Numbered from the stretch's first letter, positions 10,605-20,363 are shown. The stretch is 29,483 nt of DNA from Theodoxus fluviatilis (GCA_034096865.1 JAWQFJ010008247.1:5001-34483), one strand, 5' to 3'. The notes: generated by a model not told the origin, from the sequence alone. Numbers and translations: made by a program.

Positions 10605-11357
10605 CGTGCGTGTGTCTGTCTACCTACCCCTCCCTCCCTTGTTTGTCCCAGCAACTGAAATTGGGATGTCTGGTTACTTTGTTTCTGTTGTCCATACTTG
10701 GAGCGGGATGACCTGACCCTGACTGAAGATGGCCGGGGTGATGGAGGCCGGTGTGCTCTGGGCTTTCCCGTGTTGCAGTGCCCCGTCACTTTTGACCCAC
10801 AGGCCCCGTGTCAGTCTGGGACTGTCCTGATTGCTACAGTGTCAGTCTGGGACTGTCCTGATTGCTGCAGACAATGGAAGTGCACGGATGTCCTTTGCTC
10901 ATCACTCGTTCTCTAACACCCCCCACCCACCCCCCAATCCTCCCTCCCCACGCACCCCCCCCCCCTCACTCCCGATCTCTTGTTCCTTGGTATCTGTCTT
11001 TCTGCTCACCCTCATAGCTCTTGTGTGTCTCTCTCTCGCCCCCGCCTGCCTCGTCCGTGAAGCACTTCCTTGTTGCTTGTTGGTCGTTCCTTGTGCCGTT
11101 ATCCTTGTGGGTATTATGGGGTTTCCCTCCCATCGACTCCCTGCTCTTGTTCCCTGTTTCTGGAGAAGTTGAAGTGATTGTTACTTGTTGTGGTTGAAGA
11201 GCAGTGTTCTGTGCAGATGCTTGGATGAATTATGATGAATGTGTTTGTTGGCATAGTTTGTTTGAGCTTTATATAATTCGAACGTGGCTTTCTGAGAGTC
11301 AACAAATTACACAAGAAACCACATTAAATTTTTCGTTTTTAATTTCACACATCGATA
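10341..11357. other. No gene recognised
   Basis: This stretch contains a (GT)n/CGTG tract at 10565-10616, a 31-bp tandem duplication at 10809-10870 and C-rich blocks near 10917-10972. Short frames on both strands show no recognisable domain. Confidence 0.45.
10809..10870 (+). repeat. 31-bp tandem duplication
   Basis: Units 10809-10839 and 10840-10870 are identical except ACAG against GCAG near their ends. Each begins TGTCAGTCTGGGACTGTCC. Near-identity indicates a recent event. Confidence 0.97.
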
Positions 11358-11530
11358 GCCGCCTGTGGGTTCTGGTTGAGAATCGACCCACCGCGTCTCC
11401 CTACGCGATTCGTGACAGGCGAATAACTAGGGACATCTTGGGTTGCTTTACGTTTACTCGAAACTGTTCGAGTGATTTTCGTGCTTAATGGCCTTACAAT
11501 GCTTACAAACGCTGATAGGCCGTAAAACAA
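11358..11530 (+). mobile_element. SINE-like repeat, copy 3
   Basis: A near full-length copy: 5' CCTGTGGGTTCTGG, then CGACCCACCGCGTCTCCC, GGCGAATAACTAGGGACAT, GTGCTTAATGGCCTTACA and GCTGATAGGCCGTAAAAC. One base of the terminal hairpin is mutated (CGCT for GGCT). The tail is the large ATCC array that follows. Possible diverged target duplication: TCACACATCGAT (11345-11356) against TCACACACCAAT (11889-11900), 10 of 12 matching, which is weak. Confidence 0.82.
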
Positions 11531-11890
11531 TATTTATCCATCCATCCATCCATCCATCCACCCACCAATCCATCCATCCATCCATCCATCCATCCATCCA
11601 TCCATCCATCCATCCATCCATCCATCCATCCATCCATCCATCCATCCAACCATCCATCCATCCATCCATCCATCCATCCATCCATCCATCCATCCATCCA
11701 TCCATCCATCCACCCACCAATCCATCCATCCATCCATCCATCCATCCATCCATCCACCCACCAATCCATCCATCCATCCATCCACCCATCCATCCACCCA
11801 CCAATCCATCCATCCATCCATCCATCCACCCATCCATCCATCCATCCTTCCATCCATCCATCCATCCATCCATCCTTCCATCCATCCATC
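11531..11890 (+). repeat. (ATCC)n array grown from the SINE tail
   Basis: About 360 bp of ATCC/CATC units directly follow the SINE 3' end. The interruption CACCCACCAATCC recurs at about 11559, 11711, 11755 and 11797, so blocks larger than the tetranucleotide have been duplicated. Frames reading IHPS or MDGW are artefacts of this array. Confidence 0.96.
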
Positions 11891-12058
11891 ACACACCAAT
11901 CCCGACCCTTGATAATTAACTGGCACATCAAGTACACAATGACAAGCAAATCAGAGATCTATAGCTTCTTAACAATGACTGCTTTAGGTACAATATATAC
12001 AGTACTATTAGACACACTCGCTCCTTAGAATTCGTGACTGCTGCTCTTTGTTTTTGAT
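11891..12058. other. Short unique spacer
   Basis: AT-rich sequence between two repeat arrays. No feature is seen. Confidence 0.4.
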
Positions 12059-12067
12059 TGTGTGTAT

Positions 12068-12120
<53 letters not shown>

Positions 12121-12196
12121 CGTGTGTGTGTGTGTGTGTGCGTGTGTGTGTGTGTGTGCGTGCGTGTGTGTGTGTGTGTGCGTGTGTGTGTGTGTG

Positions 12197-12258
<62 letters not shown>

Positions 12259-12350
12259 TGTGTGTGTGTGTGTGTGTGCGTGTGTGTGTGTGTGTGTGTG
12301 CGTGCGTGTGTGTGTGTGTGTGCGTGCGTGTGTGTGTGTGTGTGTGTGTG

Positions 12351-12427
<77 letters not shown>

Positions 12428-12476
12428 CGTGTGTGTGTGCGTGTGCTTGTGTGTATGTGTGTGCATGAGTGTGTCC
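12059..12476. repeat. Long imperfect (GT)n microsatellite
   Basis: About 418 bp of GT repeat with scattered GC substitutions (GTGCGTGCGT), one CT, and one TTG phase shift near 12350. It is the longest dinucleotide tract in the window and nearly all alternating purine-pyrimidine. Confidence 0.97.
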
Positions 12477-12581
12477 ATTATGTGTGTGTGTGTGGCGTAT
12501 ATGCATGTAACATATGCGGGCCCACTATTTACTTCTTTGACTGTTCAATATTTGGTTGTCCTTTTTTGGCGATTGATTTTT

Positions 12582-12613
12582 GGGGTGGGTGGGGTGGGGG
12601 TGGGGGTGGGGGG
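12582..12613 (+). other. Potential G-quadruplex
   Basis: Six G-runs of 3 to 6 bases separated by single T bases. The motif starts about 105 bp after the long GT tract. Confidence 0.65.
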
Positions 12614-12742
12614 TTTGTCTGACAGTTTTCAAGTGTTACTCAGATTATATGGCAGTTATAATAACATAATATAAATTACTGTGCGTGAGATTGGCGAGAA
12701 ACGTTTTTGCTATCAGGATATCCCGTTATTGTGAATGCTGTT

Positions 12743-12816
12743 TACACACACACACACCACGCACGCATGCATGCACGTGCGCACGCACACACAGACATTT
12801 ACAAACACACACAGAC

Positions 12817-12895
<79 letters not shown>
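12743..12895. repeat. (AC)n microsatellite with ACAGACATTTAC units
   Basis: A short (AC)n and GCAC/GCATGC section, two copies of an ACACACAGACATTTACA-type unit (12787-12822), then (AC)37 at about 12821-12895. Confidence 0.95.
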
Positions 12896-12896
<1 letters not shown>

Positions 12897-13967
12897 CACC
12901 CCTACCCCACTCCCTTGATCATTGCTTTTAGAGCATACAGACGTGGTATTGTAAACGCCGCTCAAAAATCCCCACGACCATCGCTTTCAGGTGAAGACAG
13001 GACTCATTCTGTGAACCCGAGTCAGTAGTGACTCTGGCGCAGTTCGTAATGAATGCGTAGTAGATTTGACCTTTCGCATTACAGCATTTTGCCAAAAAAT
13101 AGCTCGTTCTGGATACTCACCCCCCCACCCCCCACTTCTTACAGAAATTAACCAATGTCAAAACTTGTTTCCATATCAACACATACATTTTATTTTATCG
13201 ATTAAGCATTTTTATTGCCTCAACAAGCGTAATTCATTAGTGTTGTGCGAAATAGTCTTCAAACTGCTTTAACGGCGTATGTCAGGGAGCAGAGTGCTAT
13301 CCCACAAGCTCTCGTGTCTCCTTATGCATAATCCGGACGGATTCGTTTCATCACGTGATATGAAATGTGCTAGAGACTCTTTCGCCGTCATGCGAAGTAT
13401 CTAGTGGACTAGAATGGACAGGACTGTCCCTCCTTTGTAGATGAGTTCGTAACGCCATGGCTGTTTCAATGTCTTTTGCGTCTTTTTCTGTGAAGGTTAA
13501 TGTGAGTTTCCAGCTCTTTCATCGTCGTAGGACAAACCTCTTTCTCTTTGTCCGCACTGGGCCGTATAAACGTGTTCTGTCAACAGTCTACGTTGTAATC
13601 ATCTCTTTTTGTTGTTGTTTTCCTAACCTGGATGAGGGGAAAACATTGTTAAAGGCGAGCTCTGGCTCGTGTTAAGTCATTGTAGCGATGACATGACTTA
13701 AACAAATCGCACCCTTGACCTGAGTTGTATGCGAGCGTTGTTGCGTTGAGCTTGAATCGCGTGGGACATGTGGAGAGAACTCTCAGCTGTCTTGCCATGA
13801 TTCGTGCAGCGCAGATTTTGAGTTTGTGTTGTTTGTATGGCCCGAACTGATATTCTTTACTCGAGCTTGTGAAGTTAATGACATTGTTTTGGCTAGGCCT
13901 GTTCTTCTGGCGCGTGGGTTTTATCTCATGGACAGTCAATATGGAAAAACATTCAGTTTATATTATT
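12896..13967. other. No gene recognised
   Basis: AT-rich, low in repeats. At 13346-13365 there is a dyad, TTTCAT and ATGAAA around the palindrome ATCACGTGAT, which includes a CACGTG E-box. No reading frame is convincing on either strand. Confidence 0.4.
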
Positions 13968-14810
13968 GACTCACATGCGAAGCAAAAGTGAGTCTATGTA
14001 CTGAGCCGTGTCGTCCGTCCGTCCGTCCGTCCGTCCGGGCGTAAAAAACTTAAACGTTGGATTTTTCTCAGAGACTATTAAGTCTATCAACACCAAATGT
14101 GGCATGATGGTGTATGATGACAAGGCCTCAAAAAACATACATAGTGACTTGACCTTGCTTCAAGGTCAAGGTCACAGGAGCCATAAATGTTGTCTCAAAA
14201 ACAGTCATTTTTCACATTTTCCCAATTTTCTCCCACGTTATTGAGAATGGCGACCTTAGCTACAAGTGGTATATAGGTCAAAGCAAGCCCTATCTTTTGA
14301 TACCAGTTTGGTTGACCTTGCTTCAAGGTCAAGAACACAGGAGCTCTTCAAAGTTGGATTGTATACATATTTTGAAGTGACCTTGACCCTGAACTATGGA
14401 AGATAACTGTTTCAAACTTAATAATTATGTGGGGCACATGTTATACTTTCATCATGAGACACATTTGTTCACATATCATCAAGGTCAAGGTCACTTTGAC
14501 CCTTATGAAATGAGACCAAAATGGGGTAGTGAACCACTAAAAGTGACTATATCTCATGGTAGAAAGTGCCAATAAGCACCATTGTGCTTCCTATGTCTTG
14601 AATTAACAGCTTTGTGTTGCATGACCTTGGATGACCTTGACCTTGGGTCAAGGTCACATGTATTTTGGTAGGAAAAATGTGTAAAGCATTTCTTTGTGTA
14701 TGATGTCATTGGTAGGTTTAGTTGTTTGACCTTGACCTTGAAGGTCATCTGAAGGTCAAGGTCATATAAAGGTCAAGGTCAAGCATGTGAGTCGTATGGG
14801 CTTTGCCCTT
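13968..14810 (+). mobile_element. AGGTCA-rich dispersed-type element with inverted ends
   Basis: The ends carry an 11-bp inverted repeat, GACTCACATGC (13968-13978) and GCATGTGAGTC (14783-14793), and the left end also holds a GACTCAC/GTGAGTC dyad. A (GTCC)n run follows at about 14017-14036. The body contains about 20 copies of AGGTCA or its complement, many in the extended form TCAAGGTCA, plus two perfect palindromes TTGACCTTG-CTT-CAAGGTCAA at 14149 and 14312. The right end is followed by a GGGC-TTT-GCCC hairpin. No reading frame of note, so it is non-autonomous. I have the impression that similar repeats are common in marine invertebrate genomes. The class (MITE-like or SINE-like) is undecided. 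Confidence 0.6.
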
Positions 14811-15277
14811 CGTGTTATTTTCATTTGTTTAAATGGCGGGTTTAACATCTTTAGGTTATCATGTTTACTGGTTTGGCATGTGTTTTTATGTTATTGTTGT
14901 CGTCATTCCTCCTCCTCCTCCTCCTCCTCCTCCTCCTCGTTGGTGAGTGGACACAAAAGGTAAAGAGCTGAATTTCCCAGCCAAGCACATAATGGACTTT
15001 AGCGCTGTCCCCACACGCTTCTACTGTACTTGGCCAGTTCCCACGCGCTTGGGGTGGTAGTGGGAGATCGGCGAAGCGGACAATTGTGGGGGAGAGACAG
15101 AAACCATCAAACCTCGCTCTACCGGACCCCAGTGACCAGCAGGGGGTGGGTGGTGGTGTAGGATAGAGAGATGGAAAAGGTGAGGGACGGAAGGAAGTGA
15201 AACGAGTGGAGGACGCAGTGTAGGAGGTGGCCACTGAGAGCAGGAAGGACCCCAAGAGGCATTGTTCCTCGAGGCTG
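14811..15277. other. No gene recognised
   Basis: This stretch contains an uninterrupted (CTC)10 at 14908-14938 and G-rich sequence. The left copy of the target duplication of SINE copy 4 is at 15267-15277. Confidence 0.4.
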
Positions 15278-15474
15278 TCCCCCTGTGGGTTCGGGGTAAG
15301 AATTGACCCACCGCGTCTCCCTACGCGATTCGTAAGAGGCGAATAACTAGAGACACCGTGATATGATTCGCGTTTGCTCTAATCTGTTCTAGTGATTTTC
15401 GTGCTTAATGGCCTTATATAGCCTACAAAGGCTGATAGGCCGTAAAACACCATCAATCCAATCCAATCCAATCC
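15278..15474 (+). mobile_element. SINE-like repeat, copy 4, with target duplication
   Basis: Full-length copy: 5' CCCCCTGTGGGTTCGGGG, then AAGAATTGACCCACCGCG, GGCGAATAACTAGAGACACC, GTGCTTAATGGCCTTATAT, an intact hairpin GGCTGATAGGCC (15430-15441) and GTAAAAC. The tail is (AATCC)n, a pentanucleotide, unlike the tetranucleotide tails of the other copies. Flanking duplication CCTCGAGGCTG (15267-15277) and CCTTGAGGCTG (15473-15483) differs at one base. Together these support retroposition with target-primed integration. Confidence 0.85.
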
Positions 15475-15516
15475 TTGAGGCTGGAGAATTAAATGTAAGC
15501 TGTGAGCGTACTCGGA

Positions 15517-15696
15517 CACCCACTCACAAACGCACACCCACTCACAAACGCACACCCACTCACAAACGCACACCCACTCACAAACGCACACCCACTCACA
15601 AACGCATACCCACTCACAAACGCACACCCACTCACAAACGCACACCCACTCACAAACGCACACCCACTCACAAACGCACACCCACTCACAAACGCA
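15517..15696 (+). repeat. 18-bp minisatellite, 10 copies, with a 5-unit superperiod
   Basis: Unit CACCCACTCACAAACGCA repeated ten times. The variant GCATACC marks the border after units 5 and 10, exactly 90 bp apart, so a five-unit block was duplicated. The frame reading PTHKRT is an artefact of an 18-bp period. Confidence 0.96.
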
Positions 15697-15769
15697 TACC
15701 CGCATACAAACCCGCACAAACAGCATATGCAGGCGCGCTGGCAATAATCGCGCCACTCACGCATGCACG

Positions 15770-15898
15770 CGCTCGCGCACACATACACATACATACATAC
15801 ACACACACACATACATACATGCATACACACACATACATGCATACACACATATACATGCATACACACATATACATGCATACACACATACATACATGCAC

Positions 15899-15991
<93 letters not shown>

Positions 15992-16103
15992 GCGCGTTGA
16001 ACACACACGCACACCATCACACAGGCTCTCAATCACACACATACACACCAAAACAAAAAAACAACACATGCACACACACACACACACACACACACAATGA
16101 GCG

Positions 16104-16134
<31 letters not shown>
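15770..16134. repeat. (ACAT)/(CA)n mosaic ending in (GA)n
   Basis: ACATACAT and CATGCATACACACATATA units (15780-15900) are followed by (CA)n (15901-15988), a CA-rich link, (CA)n at 16070-16096 and (GA)n at 16106-16134. Confidence 0.94.
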
Positions 16135-16136
<2 letters not shown>

Positions 16137-16321
16137 CAGAACAGTCACGCCCAAGGCATAGTGAGGGGAAATAGGGGTCGATGTGCACGAGTAACTTTTC
16201 CCAGGACACGCTTGCTTCAGGTAACGGGGACGGACACAGCTGGTGTCCTCTCTGCACACCTGCATCCAGGCTGTGTGTGCCTTTTGAAGAGTTTCCTAAG
16301 CTGGTCGAAACCTGTGGCTGC

Positions 16322-16323
<2 letters not shown>

Positions 16324-16396
<73 letters not shown>
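16324..16396. repeat. (AG)36 microsatellite, left border of a retroposon
   Basis: A perfect AG tract directly adjoining the CTGAACTGAA tail of the reverse-strand retroposon fragment. Confidence 0.97.
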
Positions 16397-16398
<2 letters not shown>

Positions 16399-16530
16399 GA
16401 ACTGAACTGAACTGAACTCTTTATTGAAAGGGCCTCCAGCCAATTACAAATAATACACAAAAATAATGCATACATCATATCTCACTCAACAACATACTTC
16501 CTCTACCGTTGCACCTTCTCTCCTCTTAGG

Positions 16531-16534
<4 letters not shown>
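16397..16534 (-). mobile_element. Truncated LINE-type 3' end inside (GA)n
   Basis: Read on the reverse strand: a frame ending KRREGATVEEVCC and stop, a short 3' UTR, hairpin GGCTGGAGGCC (complement of 16431-16441), AATAAA (complement of 16420-16425), four GTTCA units, then (TC)n. (GA)n flanks it on the other side at 16535-16585. The hairpin, signal and pentanucleotide tail match the forward element at 7262-8082, while the hairpin sequence is closest to that at 20361-20496. Confidence 0.78.

Positions 16535-16585
<51 letters not shown>
16535..16585. repeat. (AG)25 microsatellite, right border of a retroposon
   Basis: This is the second half of the GA context of the preceding fragment. The insertion may have split one longer tract. 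Confidence 0.96.
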
Positions 16586-16587
<2 letters not shown>

Positions 16588-17590
16588 AGTTACAAAGTAG
16601 GGAAGGGGATGGAGGAAAAGGCGAAGAAATAGCAGCTCCAGGAGGAGGAGAAGAAGAAGAAGAAGATAAGAACGCGATTGAAGGAAAGAGAACTGTGGAC
16701 GAAATTCAGAATAGCATTGAATATGGAACACTTTGCAATGGCAGAGACGCAATTAATGTGAATGAAATACGAGGTGACGAGGAGGGAAGATTCATTTCTA
16801 TTCAGCTGTCACACTGGATCAGTAAAGGCCTGTTGTTTTGGAGAGGGGTCGAAAAGTTCCTATGTCCTGTCACAACAGTTACTCACATCAGGCTTTGTTT
16901 TCCTGCCATTCTTGATCTCTAGTGTAGTGCACATGGACCCCAGTCTTAAAGGCACTCCGGCAGTCGAATTGTTCTATGCTGTAAGATTTAATAGCAAGTG
17001 CAAACGAATGCATAATTATGATCACCTACATTCTCTCCCTTTGAAGTGTCCTTTTCATTGATAAAAGCAAAAAGAAAAAAATACAGCGGAATGTGCTGGA
17101 TAGGACCTTTAAACCCGGAACTACACTTGGAGCGCATATGCTGAGCTATGAATGCGCTTGTGGCGCATTAGCCTAGTCCATTTGCATGAACGTCGTGTTC
17201 ACACATCCTGCTGAGATAAGGCTTTCTTTACCAAACCGCCACTTCTCCAGGTGCACACTTTGATAATGCTACTGTGGCTGACTGTTTGTAGGCAATGTCG
17301 GCGTTTGCTCACGGTTTTTAAATGCAGCTGGCACCCTATGGACATCAGTGACATGAAACAGAAGGAGAACAAAGCAATATGACACCTGCCTTTACTACTT
17401 CTAAAGTCATTTTAACAATGATACAAAGCCATTTCGTTCACGGTTAATCTTCCTTTTTAGAATGGGTGTTTGTGCCTTTTACCTTCAGCCTGTTGCATCC
17501 TGTTCCCATAGCCCTAGTTGCTCCCTGGTGACCTCACCCTGATGACATGGGACAGGACTCTTGCAACTGGACGTCACACGACTTCATAGG

Positions 17591-17840
17591 CAGGCATACT
17601 TGACTCCAAAGCTAGGTCACACATAGAGATGCAATGGCCAGACTTAACGGCGATGGTAGAGTGACTTCCCCAACACTGTCTTTTAGTGAGGATAATACTT
17701 TCCCTTGTTGACTGGGAATTGTACTAATGCAAAGTGTCCTTTTATGTATGCTCTGGTCTGGCATACTTCCCATGATCTGAAAGGCAGGTCACACTGAAGT
17801 GATTTGGTAGTTCCACTTAAAGGCGACCGTAGTGGTGACA
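17591..17840 (+). repeat. Diverged tandem duplication, period about 170 bp
   Basis: Ordered shared blocks: GGCATACT (17593 and 17760), AGGTCACAC (17614 and 17786), ACTTAA-GGCGA-GTAG-GTGA (17642 and 17815). Offsets are 167, 172 and 173, so the copies are old and have small indels. It may be part of a larger unrecognised element. Confidence 0.5.
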
Positions 17841-18733
17841 ACTCGACATCTACAGTATTTCGTAATTATTATGCTGGAGGATAAAATGGAGGAACAGATG
17901 ATGAAAATATGTTTTTAAGTGTGCATGGGGCTGAGCTGTGACCAAGTATAGAAATGAGGTTACTGAGTTCTTTGCCGTATGTGAGGCCAGGACTTTAGTC
18001 TGGAAGCAGTAGAGCGTGAGTCGCGATGTCGCTCCACTGAAGCGGGTAAGAATGCATGATTGCAACGAAATGGAATGACTTTTCAGCTCAGTTGGCTTCT
18101 CTGTGGTGTATCGGCGGTCGTAGGACATTTTCCAGGAATGCACCTTCTCCTGATCAATGATGGCCACTGCCGGTATGAGTCAGCTGACACAAAGACACAT
18201 TTCTTTCATGAATGCAGTAAATCCCAACTCGAGAGGTATGATTTTGCCATCGTAAATGACATTTCAGATTCTGTATACAATTGACTGGGTGTAGTTAAAG
18301 TTTTATGTGTGATAAGAACTGCAGATGTTTTCCTTTTCCCCTGCAGGCGCAAACTTTCTAGTGACTTTATGAAGTGGCAATCGTGACTTCTTTCCTCCCC
18401 CTAATGCTTTTATCAGCTTGATTAATTATTCATTGTGTTGCAGACTAGTGTATAATTTCACCCAGCTGCAAACTAGTTCAGGACTGCACAATGAATACAT
18501 TACTCAACACAGTTTTGCCTCCTTGTAGCGTTTCCTGCTAAACTTGGGGTGTTGTTTTACAAACATTAATCACTTCCTGCCGTGTTCGCTTTGTATTCAA
18601 AGTAATTTATCATGGCTGATGTTTCCTGATTTTTCAATTGCCACGCGCCAACCACAAAGCACGTGCACGTACGCGCACACATGGACACACAGGTTGGCGT
18701 GAGCGGAGAGATTGCTACAATGCATGTTTCCTA

Positions 18734-18785
18734 AGCTCCGCCTCCTCAGCAGCTTTGACCAATGGGTAATGTAGCTCCGCCCACC
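18734..18785. promoter_or_regulatory. Candidate CCAAT/GC-box cluster
   Basis: AGCTCCGCCTCC (18734), CCAAT (18759-18763) and AGCTCCGCCCACC (18773) lie within 52 bp, a spacing typical of animal proximal promoters. The two AGCTCCGCC blocks are 39 bp apart. No downstream exon was recognised, so this may be chance or part of a mobile element. Confidence 0.25.
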
Positions 18786-19034
18786 AACCCTCTTAAGCTG
18801 ACTTATCATGTGTGTAGCAACACATTGATGTACATGCATATTCGCCACTTAGAAAATAGTGTTGGAACATTGTGACTGAGGGACCTATCATTGGGACGCG
18901 AGATGTTGAAATGGATTCAAAACCAAAACGCATGTGCAGATAGCAGGGCAGATTTTGTTGTCTTTTTCTAGTGGAATCATCTCGAGGGTGTCAGTGATAC
19001 TCCGTGGACAGTAGCACAACTTTTTAAGGTGAAG

Positions 19035-19035
<1 letters not shown>

Positions 19036-19093
<58 letters not shown>
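19036..19093. repeat. (GA)29 microsatellite
   Basis: A perfect tract. No retroposon end is recognised next to it. Confidence 0.97.
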
Positions 19094-19096
<3 letters not shown>

Positions 19097-19538
19097 CGAT
19101 TAGATTGGATGGAAGAGCTGTGGAGAGATGCTAGAGGTGAGAGTGGCGTGCGAATGGTTGGGCCAATCTGTCAAATATGTCACTCAGGACTGGATCGCCT
19201 TGCTTCTTCCTTGCCTAGCCTTGGGCCTGGCATGGATCACCCAGTGGATGACCCATTAACCGTCTGCGCCTTAGGAAAGCGCAGTTGATGGCTCCAGTTC
19301 TCAACAGATGTTCGTGTATTTCCTCAATAGTACACTTATTGCTTACAATGTCTTTGAAATGCAGAAGTTTGTCATAAATGTGTGTTGTTGCCTCTTTCCT
19401 TCTCAATACATCAGGACATTACTGACGAAGCAATGTCCATCAGAAGGTTAAATAGCACTTGTGTTGTCCTTTGCGGTTCGAAACTGAAGAACACCTGTGT
19501 TGAGAAAAGTGTTGGTGACGTGAATGATGATGGTGGTG

Positions 19539-19540
<2 letters not shown>
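19094..19540. other. No gene recognised
   Basis: Unique-looking DNA between a GA and a CT tract. A short reverse frame at 19215-19406 has no recognisable domain. Confidence 0.35.

Positions 19541-19599
<59 letters not shown>
19541..19599. repeat. (TC)29 microsatellite
   Basis: A perfect tract, one of the few CT-on-plus tracts in this half of the window. Confidence 0.97.
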
Positions 19600-19605
<6 letters not shown>

Positions 19606-20041
19606 AGGTGAAATGCGGGAGGCGGAGACGGGAGAACAATGGTTCCTAATCAAGGCGAAGAGATAGCCGGCCACAGGGGCTGTCTCCTGTTTCAGCTGTC
19701 TTGACCTGTATCCTACTTTAAGCTCCAGGGAAGGTCTCCATCACCACCCCCACTTTCCCAATCCCCAGTCTCTCTCTCTTCCTTTTTCTCTCTCCCCTAA
19801 CTTCATCCCCCCTCTCTCGGCCCCCCCCCCCCCCCCCCCCCCTCCCGGTACCTCAGCCCTTGCTCTTCCCAGCTGGCCATTATTTGCGTTCCATCCCGTC
19901 ACCGTTGTTTCTGCATTCGTCCTATCTCCCTCACCCCCCTCACCCCGTCACCTCCACAGCAACTCGCTCCCACCGCCTGCAGAATCTCCCTCTCCTCTGT
20001 CCTTCCCACACAGCTTCTTTGTCTTTTGGATTCTCACCCTT

Positions 20042-20043
<2 letters not shown>
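19600..20043. other. Pyrimidine-rich link with a C22 run
   Basis: C/T-rich sequence with an uninterrupted 22-base C tract at 19821-19842. No gene is seen. Confidence 0.5.

Positions 20044-20090
<47 letters not shown>
20044..20090. repeat. (AG)n, border of first of three retroposons
   Basis: A perfect AG tract directly abutting TCTTTATTTATGAAGG, the reverse-strand 3' end of the next fragment. Confidence 0.96.
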
Positions 20091-20092
<2 letters not shown>

Positions 20093-20288
20093 TTTATTTA
20101 TGAAGGATGAAATTTTTGGCATTTCTGCCTATCTTACAAATTCTACTCTTCTTTTCAGTAACTGTACACCCGACCCCGGCACTTAGATATATCCACTATC
20201 TTACAAATTGTCCTTGCTCGTAAAGAAAAGAAAGCATGGAAAGATAAGAAAAAATGCACTGTAGCAAAGAGAGAAAAAATACACTGTA

Positions 20289-20290
<2 letters not shown>
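20091..20290 (-). mobile_element. Retroposon 3' fragment inside (GA)n, first of three
   Basis: On the reverse strand this ends with hairpin GGCAGAAATGCC (complement of 20118-20129, a 4-bp stem with a GAAA loop), then an AATAAA-type signal AATAAAGA and (TC)n. Its 5' side contains a 25-bp tandem duplication (GCACTGTAGCAAAGAGAG near 20255-20290 on the plus strand) and then GA repeat. No coding motif remains. Confidence 0.55.

Positions 20291-20361
<71 letters not shown>
20291..20361. repeat. (AG)35 microsatellite between two retroposons
   Basis: A perfect tract shared as a border by the fragments at 20091 and 20361. Confidence 0.97.

Positions 20362-20363
<2 letters not shown>

Larger units (their letters stand above)
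16586..19035. other. No gene recognised in 2.4 kb
   Basis: Mostly unique-looking AT-rich DNA with few microsatellites. It holds a diverged tandem duplication (17591-17840) and a CCAAT/GC-box cluster (18734-18785), both listed separately. No splice-bounded frame or mobile element end was recognised. Confidence 0.45.

Noticed and set aside
11345..11530. Reverse-strand frame [17 protein letters not shown], also found in the copies at 15379 and 26243
   Set aside because: The same peptide recurs because the same SINE-like repeat recurs. It covers only the repeat body, has no start context and is broken in the diverged copy, so it is a shadow of the repeat and not a protein family.
12048..12674. 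Long reading frames of Cys/Val or His/Thr across GT/CA tracts
   Set aside because: These are unavoidable translations of dinucleotide repeats in several frames and on both strands, with no independent coding signal.
15517..15696. Regular 18-bp repeats as a CRISPR array
   Set aside because: The units are directly tandem without unique spacers, and the context is an animal genome.
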